A program made the position numbers and the translations under genes. The notes beneath the pieces are model-generated. The model saw only the letters and a list, made by a program, of their open reading frames with translations. It searched no databases and was not told the origin of the DNA. 64,000 bases of DNA from assembly GCA_963576565.1 (NCBI GenBank), contig OY755039.1:80227955-80291954 (forward strand), given 5' to 3'. Positions within the stretch are counted from its first letter, which is position 1; the number at the start of each line of letters is the position of its first letter. Shown here one piece after another: positions 12,703 to 22,917 of the stretch. This stretch comes from Aspidapion aeneum (taxonomy: Eukaryota > Arthropoda > Insecta > Coleoptera > Brentidae).

Positions 12703-13362
12703 TGAACAAGTTTCTCAACTTGTTTTTATTTTTGTAAATAATTATATTCTCTAATTTTCACTTAAAATTAGAGAAGCTATCTCTCTTAGTTTTTAAATAT
12801 TTTTGGGTTACATTTTCTACGCTTACAAGCGTTTTAGAATATTATTTTGATTTACTTTACGCTATATCTTTCCATATTTTAAATTTAAACTTCGCGCGCT
12901 TCTTCCAGCAATGAAGGATTTGAGATAAGCGGCTAAATTCGGCCTAGCAGACGCAAACGCCGATTGTCTGAGCGAACAACTCAACCACGCGCCACGTGCA
13001 ACTAAAGTCACCGCACCGCTATTATTTTATATTAAAATTGTGGAAACTATTAATTTTACCCTTTAGTTTATTAGATATTAGTGTTTGGAACATTTTGAAC
13101 TATAGAACAATGGAGAGTCTGGTACTTCGCGTATAATCGGGCTGGCCAGCCAAGTAGCTACAAAAGACATCTAAGGGTAAGTCGTTTCTTGATAATTTTT
13201 CATTGCTACGCTATTTTTAGTAAATAAGTTTTTAGGCTCTTTTTTCCCTGTCGGAGCCCTGTGGAAAGATACAGTCCCTCTTAACTCCCACACGTTTTTC
13301 TCGAGCTATCTCGAGTGGTCCTTCGGTATATTTTATTTTCTACAGAAGGCCTGACCTCACCA
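12703..13362 (+). repeat. 5' LTR of BEL/Pao element
   Basis: 660 bp, TG...CA ends, nearly identical to 19134-19793. It should hold the promoter and polyadenylation signals, but I do not see a single convincing TATA position. Upstream flank ends in the target duplication TATTG. Confidence 0.93.
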
Positions 13363-13364
13363 TT

Positions 13365-13382
13365 TGGTCCAGGTTCGAGCCC
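13365..13382 (+). promoter_or_regulatory. Primer-binding site of BEL/Pao element
   Basis: TGGTCCAGGTTCGAGCCC lies two bases after the 5' LTR and begins with the TGG that pairs with a tRNA CCA end. The cognate tRNA was not identified. The second BEL/Pao element also starts its leader with TGGTCC. Confidence 0.6.
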
Positions 13383-13730
13383 GATAACAGGACCCCGGGA
13401 AAAATTAAAGTCTAAATCGCATTTTGTTAAAAATAAAATTTTTAATAAATACGCTGACCTTGCTCTTTTTGCTGTGCTCGCAGTAAAAATAACAAGTAAA
13501 AAAGTACCGAACGCGCATTGTTTTCGCGCATTTCCTACCTCTTTTTGGCTTGGCGTCGAATGCACGTAGGAAAAGTTTCCAACACAAAGATATTAAGAGG
13601 TAAATGAGACTTGTTTACATTTTTTATCGCCTATTCTCTTTTCTTTTTAAACGCTTTTAATTTTTAAATATTAAAAATTTCGGAAACTAATCGTTCACCT
13701 GTGTTAACGGAATTTTTTAAAAACATCACA

Positions 13731-16700
13731 ATGAGTACGCAACTTAAGAAGTTAGAAGCACTCCGTAATGTGCAACATAATCGCATTAATACTCTTCATA
13801 ACTTAGCTAATGCTTGCCTAACGGATGATACAAAAAAACCGTGTTTACAGGTTCGACTTATCGACCTTGATGAAATGAAAGAAACATTTTTTATTTATCA
13901 AAATCAAATAATAGAGGCTTATTCGGCAAGTCCGGAGAGACTGGAAGAAGAAAATGAACGCCTTACTGAGTTTGACGACAGCTTCTATGATATTAAAAGA
14001 ATTCAAAAACAACTATTTGAGGTGAAAACCGAACCTCAAAACTTAACGCAAATTTCAAATTCTTCTGATCCAGACCGCTTTATGGCGTCTTTAATGCCAA
14101 GACTGCGCATTGTCGAATTTCATGGCGACATCACTAAGTTTCCAACCTTTCTAGATATGTACAATAGTTCTGTACACAATAATCCTAGTATTCCTACAAA
14201 CGCTAAATTTAATTTGTTACTGTCCTACCTAAAAGGACCGCCTTTAAACGTAGTTAAACACTTACAAATAACCGACGCTAATTATATAATCGCTTACAAT
14301 ACGCTTCTAAAACGCTATCATAACCCCCGCTTATCGGCTCAAACTTATTGGCGCTCCGTGTATAATTTTCCCGCTCTCAAAGACGACAATCCAGAAACAC
14401 TGCGCACGCTGCTTGATGTTTTTTCAGAAAACATTGAGGCTTTAAAAACTCTAAATTACGACACTGATCAATGGTGTTTTCCGCTCGCCAACATTTTACT
14501 AGATAAATTGCCTGAGGTACTACTTTCGCGCTTTGAACTAGCTAATTCTAGGTCTAATGAAATGCCCAAATATCAAGAAATTTATAATTTTCTTGAAAGT
14601 CAATGTAATTCGCTTTATTCGCTACAATCTAAAAATAGATTTAAAAATAATAAACAGTTTTATAAAAATAACGCCTCGCCTTATTATACAAAAACGCTAC
14701 TTGGTACGGAAAATACTCATTCTAAAGATAGATGCGCTTTTTGTGATTCTAACACACATTCAATATATTTATGTAACGCATTTAAAGGTAAATCTCCCTA
14801 CGAACGCTATTCTTACGCTAAAAATAAAAAACTATGTTTAAATTGTTTAAGCTCAATACATTTAACAAATTCTTGTCAAAGTCTACGCTCATGTCGCTAT
14901 TGCCCTGGTAATCAAAGACACCACTCATTAATTCATTTTGAGCGAAATTATAATTACGCTAATTCTCAAAATCAAAATAGATCACATTTTGATGCTAACG
15001 TGAATTTCTCACAAAATCTCTCTAATTTGTCTTCCAACGCATCTCCAAGTAGTTCACCACGTGGTTACTTGGCCAGTCAGCAAAGTTTTAGATCCCCGGC
15101 TACTGGGTGTCCGCTTCAAAATTACTCTACTCAAAATAATAACAATTTTACTTCGACGTCTTCTAATTCACAAGTACCAATCGCAACTCCTTCGGGTTCT
15201 AACCCCACGCATTGTGGTTTTATTTCTGCGCAATCGCAAGTTTTATTGTCAACTATCCTAGTAAAAATTCAAGATGTCCGCGGTAACTTTCAAACAGTTA
15301 GAGCCGTTTTAGACAGCGGTTCGCAAAACACTTTCTGTTCTCAAAAATTAGCGCAACAATTGGGCCTTCCCAGACAACCCTTATGTTCAAATATACAGGG
15401 GGTTGGAGGCAACTCTCTTACTTCTGATCTAGGATCGATTTTTATTAAAATTTGTAATTTTCAAAAACCAGATATTTTTGTGTCTACGCAAGCGATTATT
15501 TTGCAAAAGGTTTGTACTGATTTACCGTCAGTAAAAATAAATACAGAAAATTGGCATTTTATAAAAAATTTACCCTTAGCAGATCCCACTTTTTACAACC
15601 CTTCGCCTATAAATTTACTAATTGGTATGGATCTATTTCCACTAATTATACAGGGTGAAAAAATCGCTAGCGATGATCCAAATCATCCCTTTGCTATGGG
15701 AACTATTTTCGGCTATATTTTGATGGGACAAATAAATCAACCCTTAATTTCTACCCCGCCAATTAATGCTCTTTTTTGTCAAAATGAAAATGACTCGCTT
15801 TCGCAATTAATTTCAAAATTTTGGGAAACCGACTGCGTCCCCCAAAAAACTCATTTGAAACCAGAGGATGAAATTTGTGAAAATTATTTTAAACAGAGCG
15901 TGTCGCGTAATCAAGACGGCCGGTACACAGTATCCCTTCCCTTTCGCACATTTGACAATCCACCACAGTTTCCTGGAATAAAACAAGTCGCGCTAAATCG
16001 TTTCTTATCTTTAGAAAAAAAACTACTTCGCGATAAAAACTTGTATTGTGAATATTCTAAATTTATGAATGAATATTTGGAATTGGGTCATATGGACTAT
16101 GACTCAGAAAAAGAAGACGATTCAGACAGCTATTTTATTCCACATTTCGCTGTTGTTAAAAATGAAGCTATCACTACTAAGACAAGGGTAGTTTTTAATG
16201 CGAGTATTACTGACCCTTTTACGCATATTTCGCTTAATCAAGTGTTATTATCGGGTCCGAAACTACAAAAAGATATTATTCAAATATTATTACATTTTCG
16301 CCTTAACCCTGTGACGCTCACCTGCGATATTCAAAAAATGTATCGTGGTATAAATATCAACCCTGATCATCAAAAATACCAAAAAATATTTTGGCGGTTT
16401 AACCCTAATGAAAAAGTTTCCGTTTTTAAACTACGAACTGTCACTTACGGAGTGAACTGTTCACCATATCTCGCTTTACGCACCCTTCAGCACTTAGCTG
16501 AGTCCGAATATGATAACTACCCTCACGCTGCTAAAGTTATACTTAACGATACCTATATTGATGACGTCACTACTTCATGTAAAACGGTTCAAGAGGCGTT
16601 AAATTTGCAGCATGAGCTTACGGAATTGTTAGGAAACGCTGGCTTGAAATTACACAAATGGTCTAGCAATCGCTCAGAAGTGATCTCTCATTTAGATCCC

Positions 16701-19112
16701 TCCTTAGTCAACCCCGCAGTTTTATCTCTCGATTCGGATGACGTCACTAAGGTCTTAGGCCTGTGCTGGCATCCTTCCTATGACGAGTTTCGATTTAACA
16801 TATTACCTAATCAGCAAAGCTGTACTAAAAGGACGCTTCTCTCTTTTTTAGCACGCTGCTATGACCCCCATGGGTATCTTACCCCAGTAACATTCACTTT
16901 AAAATATTTGATTCAACAAATTTGGTTACTTGGTATTTCCTGGGACGCCACGCCTACTTTAGAAATAGTTCGTCAGTGGACACTCTATCAATCTGAATTT
17001 CAAGTTTTAGAAAAATTTAGTTTACCCCGCCACATTGACATCACAAACGCCGAATCCATCGATCTCTGTGGTTTTTGTGATGCGAGTGAACGAGGGTACG
17101 CATGCGTAATATACTTACGTGTCTTACGAAACGCTAAATATCACATATATTTTGTTCTTGCGAAAAGTCGCATCGCTCCACTTAAAAAATTTGTTAGTAT
17201 TCCGAGAATAGAACTTCTAGCCGCTACTCTTTTATCTGAGGTCTTAAAATACACATATGATATCTTCATAAAAAGGTTCACAATAAATAATATTTACGCT
17301 TTTTCGGACGCAATGGTTGTTTTACACTGGATAAAATCCCATCCAAGTAAATGGAAAACTTTTGTCGCAAATCGTGTTAGTCTTATCCAAGATAATATTA
17401 ATCCAGAATGTTGGTTATATACCCCCACATTTCTCAATAGTGCCGATGTAGCCAGCCGCGGCTGCTCGCCGAGTGAGCTTTTAAATCATCCCCTATGGTG
17501 GGCCGCCCCTAGTTTTTTACAAGAATCTTTCGATAAATGGCCAACAAAAACCCCGCAAGTCAAAATAAATGACAGTTTAGAGACTGAGGAACGAAAAAAT
17601 GTTGCTCTGATTTCTTGTGACCGAATAACGGAAAATTTTTTAGATTCGCTTTTAAATAATAAATCCGATTTTTACGCTATTCAGCTACTTTTAGCCCGCA
17701 GTTTGCGATTCATAAATAATTGTAGACTATCCGCAGACGTCAGAAAAAAGACAAATATAGATTATATCGATCTCTTTAACGCTTTAAAATGTTTGGCTAA
17801 GCACGAACAACAAAAATACTTTTCTGAAGTAATTCTTAACCTTCAAAACCAGAAAAAATGCATAAAACCCATACAAAAATTGAATCCCTTTTTAGACCAG
17901 GATGGTCTTATAAGAGTTGGAGGACGCATTCAACAAGCCATGACTATTTCTTACGGACAAAAACATCCTCTTCTTTTACCCAAGGAAAGTAGACTTTCTT
18001 ATATTTTTATTGAATATATGCACAAAAAATATTTGCATGTCGGAGTGCAAACAGTTCAATATCTCATTAGTCAAATTTTTTGGATTTTATCTGCCAAACG
18101 CTTAATTAAAACGGTTTTATCCAAATGTGTTCGTTGCTTTCGCGTCAAACCGCATTCTTATGAGCAAATCATGGGACAAATTCCGTCCTACCGCTTGATT
18201 CCACAAAAGCCTTTTACTTTTAGTGGAGTAGATTTTAGTGGTGCTATACCTATCACTCTCAGTAAACACAGAGGTGTAAAAACACAAAAAGCATATATCT
18301 GCCTTTTTATTTGTCTAAATACTAAAGCTTTACATCTCGAGTTAGTGTCAGATCTAACTTCGGACGCTTTTTTAGCTGCGCTACGTCGCTTTGTTGCCCG
18401 AAGAGGTTACATAAAAACTCTTTTTTCAGACAATGGCACAAATTTCGTTAAATCAAGCAAAGAATTGCTTGATCTTGCAAGAAATGCTTGCACGCAACAA
18501 GCTATCGCCTGGAATTTTATCCCTCCATCAGCTCCCCATTTCGGCGGTCTTTGGGAGTCAGGGATAAAATCAGTAAAAACTCACTTAATTCGTACCATTG
18601 GCTCGCAAATTCTAAGTTATGAGGAGTTGTACAGGGTTCTTTGTCAAATTGAGGCGATTTTAAATTCTCGCCCCTTGACCCCGCAATCTACCGACTGTAA
18701 CGATCTACAGGTTTTAACACCGGGACATTTTTTAACACATGGACCTTTAGTTTCTGTTCCTGATGAAGATTTTTCAAGTAAACCTGAGAATCGGTTATCG
18801 CGATGGAACTTGGTCCAACGAATACAAGCCGATTTTTGGCGTCGTTGGAGCCAAGAATTTTTACATACCCTTCAAGTACGAAATAAATGGTTGGAACCAT
18901 GCGCAGAGCCAAAAATAGGTACCCTCGTTCTTATCAAAGACGAGTTATCACCGCCCCTTCAATGGCGGGTAGGTCGCATTATTGAAATTTTTAAAGGGCC
19001 TGATGGGCACGCTAGGGTGGCAAATGTTCGTACCGCGTCCGGTATCTTTAAACGACCTTTAGTCAAGCTTTGCCCCCTTCCAATTGATTCAGATTCACCT
19101 ACAGAAAAATGA
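13731..19112 (+). CDS. BEL/Pao Gag-Pol polyprotein, uninterrupted
   Basis: One frame of 1793 codons encodes the whole element. ATG 13731 (MSTQLKK) is preferred over the in-frame GTG 30 bases upstream. In order: a DUF1759-type Gag region (~120-270); Cys/His zinc knuckles (~333-400, CAFCDSNTH, CLNCLSSIH, CRYCPGNQ); an aspartic protease with LDSGSQ (D ~527); a reverse transcriptase with TCDIQKMY (~864) and YIDD (~941) in place of the commoner YVDD; an RNase H-like region with GFCDASE (~1115); an H2C2 integrase finger (~1410-1470); an integrase core with D ~1500, D ~1566 (FSDNGTNF) and E ~1607; and a DUF5641-type C-terminus (~1660-1780) ending near FKRPLVKLCPLP. All catalytic positions I can check are present. 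The product should form particles in the cytoplasm and integrate cDNA in the nucleus. It may be active. Confidence 0.95.
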   Translation: MSTQLKKLEALRNVQHNRINTLHNLANACLTDDTKKPCLQVRLIDLDEMKETFFIYQNQIIEAYSASPERLEEENERLTEFDDSFYDIKRIQKQLFEVKTEPQNLTQISNSSDPDRFMASLMPRLRIVEFHGDITKFPTFLDMYNSSVHNNPSIPTNAKFNLLLSYLKGPPLNVVKHLQITDANYIIAYNTLLKRYHNPRLSAQTYWRSVYNFPALKDDNPETLRTLLDVFSENIEALKTLNYDTDQWCFPLANILLDKLPEVLLSRFELANSRSNEMPKYQEIYNFLESQCNSLYSLQSKNRFKNNKQFYKNNASPYYTKTLLGTENTHSKDRCAFCDSNTHSIYLCNAFKGKSPYERYSYAKNKKLCLNCLSSIHLTNSCQSLRSCRYCPGNQRHHSLIHFERNYNYANSQNQNRSHFDANVNFSQNLSNLSSNASPSSSPRGYLASQQSFRSPATGCPLQNYSTQNNNNFTSTSSNSQVPIATPSGSNPTHCGFISAQSQVLLSTILVKIQDVRGNFQTVRAVLDSGSQNTFCSQKLAQQLGLPRQPLCSNIQGVGGNSLTSDLGSIFIKICNFQKPDIFVSTQAIILQKVCTDLPSVKINTENWHFIKNLPLADPTFYNPSPINLLIGMDLFPLIIQGEKIASDDPNHPFAMGTIFGYILMGQINQPLISTPPINALFCQNENDSLSQLISKFWETDCVPQKTHLKPEDEICENYFKQSVSRNQDGRYTVSLPFRTFDNPPQFPGIKQVALNRFLSLEKKLLRDKNLYCEYSKFMNEYLELGHMDYDSEKEDDSDSYFIPHFAVVKNEAITTKTRVVFNASITDPFTHISLNQVLLSGPKLQKDIIQILLHFRLNPVTLTCDIQKMYRGININPDHQKYQKIFWRFNPNEKVSVFKLRTVTYGVNCSPYLALRTLQHLAESEYDNYPHAAKVILNDTYIDDVTTSCKTVQEALNLQHELTELLGNAGLKLHKWSSNRSEVISHLDPSLVNPAVLSLDSDDVTKVLGLCWHPSYDEFRFNILPNQQSCTKRTLLSFLARCYDPHGYLTPVTFTLKYLIQQIWLLGISWDATPTLEIVRQWTLYQSEFQVLEKFSLPRHIDITNAESIDLCGFCDASERGYACVIYLRVLRNAKYHIYFVLAKSRIAPLKKFVSIPRIELLAATLLSEVLKYTYDIFIKRFTINNIYAFSDAMVVLHWIKSHPSKWKTFVANRVSLIQDNINPECWLYTPTFLNSADVASRGCSPSELLNHPLWWAAPSFLQESFDKWPTKTPQVKINDSLETEERKNVALISCDRITENFLDSLLNNKSDFYAIQLLLARSLRFINNCRLSADVRKKTNIDYIDLFNALKCLAKHEQQKYFSEVILNLQNQKKCIKPIQKLNPFLDQDGLIRVGGRIQQAMTISYGQKHPLLLPKESRLSYIFIEYMHKKYLHVGVQTVQYLISQIFWILSAKRLIKTVLSKCVRCFRVKPHSYEQIMGQIPSYRLIPQKPFTFSGVDFSGAIPITLSKHRGVKTQKAYICLFICLNTKALHLELVSDLTSDAFLAALRRFVARRGYIKTLFSDNGTNFVKSSKELLDLARNACTQQAIAWNFIPPSAPHFGGLWESGIKSVKTHLIRTIGSQILSYEELYRVLCQIEAILNSRPLTPQSTDCNDLQVLTPGHFLTHGPLVSVPDEDFSSKPENRLSRWNLVQRIQADFWRRWSQEFLHTLQVRNKWLEPCAEPKIGTLVLIKDELSPPLQWRVGRIIEIFKGPDGHARVANVRTASGIFKRPLVKLCPLPIDSDSPTEK

Positions 19113-19133
19113 TGCTCATTTTGGTGGGCCGAA

Positions 19134-19793
19134 TGAACAAGTTTCCCAACTTGTTTTTATTTTTGTAAATAATTATATTCTCTAATTTTCACTTAAAATT
19201 AGAGAAGCTATCTCTCTTAGTTTTTAAATATTTTTGGGTTACATTTTCTACGCTTACAAGCGTTTTAGAATATTATTTTGATTTACTTTACGCTATATCT
19301 TTCCATATTTTAAATTTAAACTTCGCGCGCTTCTTCCAGCAATGAAGGATTTGAGATAAGCGGCTAAATTCGGCCTAGCAGACGCAAACGCCGATTGTCT
19401 GAGCGAACAACTCAACCACGCGCCACGTGCAACTAAAGTCACCGCACCGCTATTATTTTATATTAAAATTGTGGAAACTATTAATTTTACGCTTTAGTTT
19501 ATTAGATATTAGTGTTTGGAACATTTTGAACTATAGAACAATGGAGAGTCTGGTACTTCGCGTATAATCGGGCTGGCCAGCCAAGTAGCTACAAAAGACA
19601 TCTAAGGGTAAGTCGTTTCTTGATAATTTTTCATTGCTACGCTATTTTTAGTAAATAAGTTTTTAGGCTCTTTTTTCCCTGTCGGAGCCCTGTGGAAAGA
19701 TACAGTCCCTCTTAACTCCCACACGTTTTTCTCGAGCTATCTCGAGTGGTCCTTCGGTATATTTTATTTTCTACAGAAGGCCTGACCTCACCA
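19134..19793 (+). repeat. 3' LTR of BEL/Pao element
   Basis: 660-bp partner of 12703-13362. The purine-rich TTTTGGTGGGCCGAA just upstream is the likely polypurine tract. TATTG follows at 19794-19798. Confidence 0.93.
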
Positions 19794-19962
19794 TATTGTA
19801 TTTAAATTTCTCATAACTAAATTTAAAAAACTACTACTACCAAATAAACAAAAATAATTATAATGAACAAAAAACCTAAAACCTATTATTTTCAAATTTG
19901 TAATCTCTTCTTAAACCACTTAAATCTTAAATGAGCAACAATATAAAAAGTTAATCTACAGA

Positions 19963-20360
19963 TAATGGTTTGATGCTTTCGTTGGGAACTTGTTAAAACT
20001 ATTTGGTTTTCACTCTCTCCAACGTCGATCACATGGATACGAATGATCCCCGTCTGGAACACGTTCTGACAATCAGGAACAAGTGATCCATGCCAATCCA
20101 CGTCCGGTTTCGGCCTTTTGGGCCATCCTCAGGTGAATGTAGGCGATAGCTCCGCGTAGAGCATAAGTTGTGTGAAACCAACAGAAACAACTACTCAGAG
20201 GGAAAATACTCCTGCCTGTATTAAATTATACTGATGGTTTGATGCTTTTGTTGGGAACTTGTTAAAACTGTTTGGTTTTCACTCTCTCCAACGTCGATCA
20301 CAAGGATACGAATGATCCCCGTCTGGAACACGTTCTGATAAGGAACAAGTGTTCCATGAT
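19963..20360 (-). repeat. Pair of ~130-bp direct repeats around a hammerhead-like core
   Basis: The segments 19963-20090 and 20231-20360 are near-identical direct copies (TGGTTTGATGCTTTYGTTGG through CTGGAACACGTTCTGA). Between them lies the hammerhead-like sequence 20096-20138. Direct repeats around a hammerhead recall Penelope-like elements or retrozymes, but no reverse transcriptase or GIY-YIG frame is nearby. Confidence 0.7.
20096..20138 (-). ncRNA. Hammerhead-ribozyme-like sequence 1 (one core pair lost)
   Basis: On the minus strand: stem I strand 20138-20133 (ATTCAC), core CTGAGGA 20132-20126, one bulged U 20125, stem II GGCC 20124-20121 with a five-base loop and GGCC 20115-20112, then GAAA 20111-20108. 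Stem III is the palindrome CCGG 20107-20104 with no loop. The cleavage-site base is C (20102), and stem I closes with GTGGAT 20101-20096 (six pairs, one G-U). Position 16.1 is A instead of the required U, so this copy probably does not cleave. Its layout matches the other two candidates in the window. Confidence 0.5.
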
Positions 20361-20561
20361 TCCCATCATACATTCTTTTTTTGTGTCTTTCTTTTTTTTG
20401 CCATTTTTCTAGAAATCAAAAAATTAATGTTTATAAAAAAGTTTATATGTCAAAAAAATGTACCTATTTTTTAAGCTTTTATAAAATTCACTAAAAAGTT
20501 AAAAATTAATTTGTTGGTATTCCGATATCATAATAATAAAAGCTATGACCGCCTTGTAATA

Positions 20562-20763
20562 CAGTCGAACCTCTCTAACTCGAACCTCTATAACTCGAAC
20601 CTTTTAAGTGGTTCTGCACCTCAGACTAACAAATTTATTAATCTAAGTTCTGCACTTTTTATATGAATTTTAACCTCTTTAACTCGAATTTCTATAAGTC
20701 GAACTCTCCATAACTCGAACTGATTTGGTTTTCCCTTGAAGTTCGATTATAGAGGTTCGACTG
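20562..20763. mobile_element. pogo/Tigger-like MITE (TA target)
   Basis: 202 bp bounded by inverted CAGTCGAACCTC (20562) and GAGGTTCGACTG (ends 20763), with TA on both sides (20560-20561, 20764-20765). The interior repeats AACTCGAA words. TIR type and TA duplication fit the Tc1/mariner-pogo group. Non-coding. Confidence 0.8.
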
Positions 20764-21800
20764 TAATTTTGACCATGATTTTTTGATAAGATATGTTATT
20801 ACATTTATTATTGTTTGAAAAAATGTTAATTCACTATAACTAGCAAAGAAATGCAATGGTAAGTAAACCCAACCCAACCTGACCCAAGCTACCGTTAATT
20901 GACTTTTTGTGTTAACGAAAAGGGCCGAAACCTTTCAACTGTCGTTTCTGCCTAATAATTGACCCCAATAATTCAAAAATACTTTTTATTTTTTTGCTAC
21001 CTAAGCTTTTTCAGTAAATTATACTATAATATTCAACTTTGTTAACACATTCTCAGCTTTGTTACCACCAGTATTAACAAAGCTGATATTAACGGAGCTG
21101 AGGAATCTATTCATATTTCCCGCCTAACTCCTTGAAAACAAAATGTTGGGATCTGTTTTTTTGCCCTGTTTTTTATTACGTTTTGCGCATTATTAAGTCA
21201 CATTTAGATTATTTAAGACATTTTTTGTATTGTCAGGAACTTGACAACAAAGTTGAGAAAGTGTGCTTGTCACTTACCTGTTTTGTCACTTCAAAATTAG
21301 AAAATAAAACACCAACACTTCACAGCGTCCACCTGCTTCTTGACAGCGAAGAATGTGACTAAAGTAAACGGAACAATGCAATGGCGGCTGCTTGTGTTGC
21401 CATATATGGATTTTAGTGCGATTTAAAAATTGGTAACAAAGCTGATGCAAAGAGGGTGTGACAACGATATTATTTTAAAAAAATCAGAGTGTCTTTTGTT
21501 GAATATTATTATTTTGGCTCAAAATAGTTTTTTTTGAGTTGATCTTGTTAGAACTTAACTATATTAATCTAAATCATTAACCATAACTTTAAAAAATAAG
21601 TCGGAATGTGCTCACCTTGGGGTTGTGACATTAACAAAGCCTGAGACCTCAGCTACTGTTAATACAGCAAAAATCCTTAATAATTAAAATATTTTTTTCT
21701 TTTTTTGGTGAGGTAGCAAATTAGATTGCATTTTATCCTATTTTAAATTAAAAAGTAGGTTTCTGCTTCAAAAAATGAGATATTTACCCCTGTGACACTG
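20764..21800. other. Right subterminal part of the TIR transposon, no gene recognised
   Basis: Holds several TTAACAAAGCTGA-like motifs in both orientations between 21040 and 21660. A 76-codon frame at 21132-21362 begins with a non-ATG codon and resembles nothing I know. I see no transposase. Confidence 0.55.
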
Positions 21801-21827
21801 TTTCACAGGTTTTCTGAAGAACTGCCC

Positions 21828-22100
21828 TAATACATTTTATTACCTCCCAAATTCACATTTTCAATTCTTTCTTATCCAAAAAAAGGATTTGAAAAGGTGT
21901 ATTAAATTGTCATTAAAAAGTATATGAACATTTCATCAATTTCAATACACTTTGTGTCATTCAAAGAGAATCCATTTCTATACTATTAAGGGTTTTTTTA
22001 ATACCCTCCAATCCATTAAATAATTATCCTTTTGAATCCCCTTTCAAGTATACAGAATAAATACATTTTAATACCTCCAAAATTTACATTTTTCCCATAT
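21828..22100. repeat. Satellite A, continuation after the transposon
   Basis: The ~234-bp unit resumes exactly where the transposon interrupted it (TAATACATTTTATTACCTCC) and fades after about 1.2 units. Confidence 0.85.
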
Positions 22101-22414
22101 GCACAAAGGATCGGTTCTTAAAACTGAATAATTTTTGAGACTCAATCTCTTGTTGTTTTTGTACAATTTACGTTTTTGTTAACATTACGGCTTATGAGAA
22201 ATCAGTTTGTTTGTCCTACGGAAGATATTTTAGATTGGATCATATGTTTGGCTAGACAGCCCTATAAGTACCTAGTTAAACAAAAAAAAATAATAATAAC
22301 ACCAACCAAATACCTAACCTAGAAAAATGTTTCTATTTATAGATTGGCAATAACTCCAAAAAAAATTTGTTCTTATTTCTTCTATCCTACCCATGTATAC
22401 AATTTATACAGGGG

Positions 22415-22643
22415 GTACCATAATTAGCAGAACACCTCAATATATTAGAAACTAGCAGTTTTCAAAAAACTGTTAAACAGGAGATTTTTACGGTTAATTC
22501 TTAACTGAAAAATTTCTCTGGATTAAGTTCAAAGCTTCTCTCAAAACTCTCCTTTTAAACATTTTTCTAACTGCTAGTTTCCTATTTATATATAAGTATA
22601 CATATTATATAGTTTCTTATTTATGTTCTGCTATTTATGGTGC
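22415..22643. mobile_element. Inverted-repeat MITE-like element
   Basis: GTACCATAATTAGCAGAACA at 22415-22434 is matched in inverse by TGTTCTGCTATTTATGGTGC at 22624-22643 (two mismatches). Further inside, GAAACTAGCAGTT is mirrored by AACTGCTAGTTTC. About 230 bp, non-coding; no clear target duplication. Confidence 0.6.
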
Positions 22644-22777
22644 AAAAAAATAATAAAGAAGAGGACAGATTCACATTAACCAACCTTTAATTCATAATTT
22701 CTATTCACTTAGCTGAAAAACATCCTTAGCAAAATGGCACCATAAATACTATCCTTGATTTAAAATCCATATAAACA

Positions 22778-22917
22778 CTATACTTGAAGCTGAGCCACAA
22801 TAGACCCGATAGTAGTCGCAGTAGAAGGGCTCCAAGGCCCACTCACATATAAATCATGAATCATCCTTGAACCTCTACCAAATCGAAAAAATGGTCTCAT
22901 ATAACGCGTACTGTAAG
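22778..22917 (-). other. Short open frame with exon-like borders and an RFGR motif
   Basis: A minus-strand frame of about 48 codons ends at TAG 22780-22778 and contains MRPFFRFGRGSRM from ATG 22900 and YVSGPWSPSTATT further on. It is preceded by TTCCTCTTACAG, which resembles a 3' splice site at 22911-22917, and GT follows CTTCAA near its end. Composition is less AT-biased than the flanks. FRFGR resembles an RFamide cleavage/amidation motif, but no signal peptide is visible. It may be a stray exon, a captured fragment or chance. Confidence 0.25.

Larger units (their letters stand above)
12703..19793 (+). mobile_element. BEL/Pao LTR retrotransposon, complete and young
   Basis: Two 660-bp LTRs, a TATTG duplication at 12698-12702 and 19794-19798, a primer site just after the 5' LTR, and one uninterrupted polyprotein. 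The LTRs start TGAACAAG and end CTCACCA. By eye they differ at about two positions, so insertion was recent. It lies inside the TIR transposon 12300-21827, which is therefore older. Confidence 0.95.
12300..21827. mobile_element. TIR DNA transposon (27-bp TIRs, TAAT target duplication), no transposase seen
   Basis: The ends are perfect 27-bp inverted repeats at 12300-12326 and 21801-21827, beginning GGGCAGTTCTTCAG. TAAT flanks both ends (12296-12299 and 21828-21831), and the uninterrupted satellite unit elsewhere has a single TTAATACATTTT at that place, so the duplication is real. A motif close to TTAACAAAGCTGA recurs inside both ends (about 12479, 12498, 12632, 12652; 21051 inverted, 21074, 21089, 21432, 21633), suggesting subterminal transposase-binding sites. 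Without the nested BEL/Pao element and its duplicated TATTG the transposon is about 2.4 kb and shows no recognisable transposase, so it looks non-autonomous. The superfamily is not identified. Confidence 0.85.

Noticed and set aside
12940..13015. tRNA gene on the minus strand within the BEL LTR
   Set aside because: An A-box-like TGGTTGAGTTG and a small hairpin are present, but the B box and acceptor pairing fail.
13300..13590. Protein frames across the BEL leader on either strand
   Set aside because: They cross LTR, primer site and leader and match no domain.
13701..13731. GTG start of the BEL polyprotein ten codons upstream
   Set aside because: Eukaryotic context favours ATG 13731; the upstream codons are not conserved in character.
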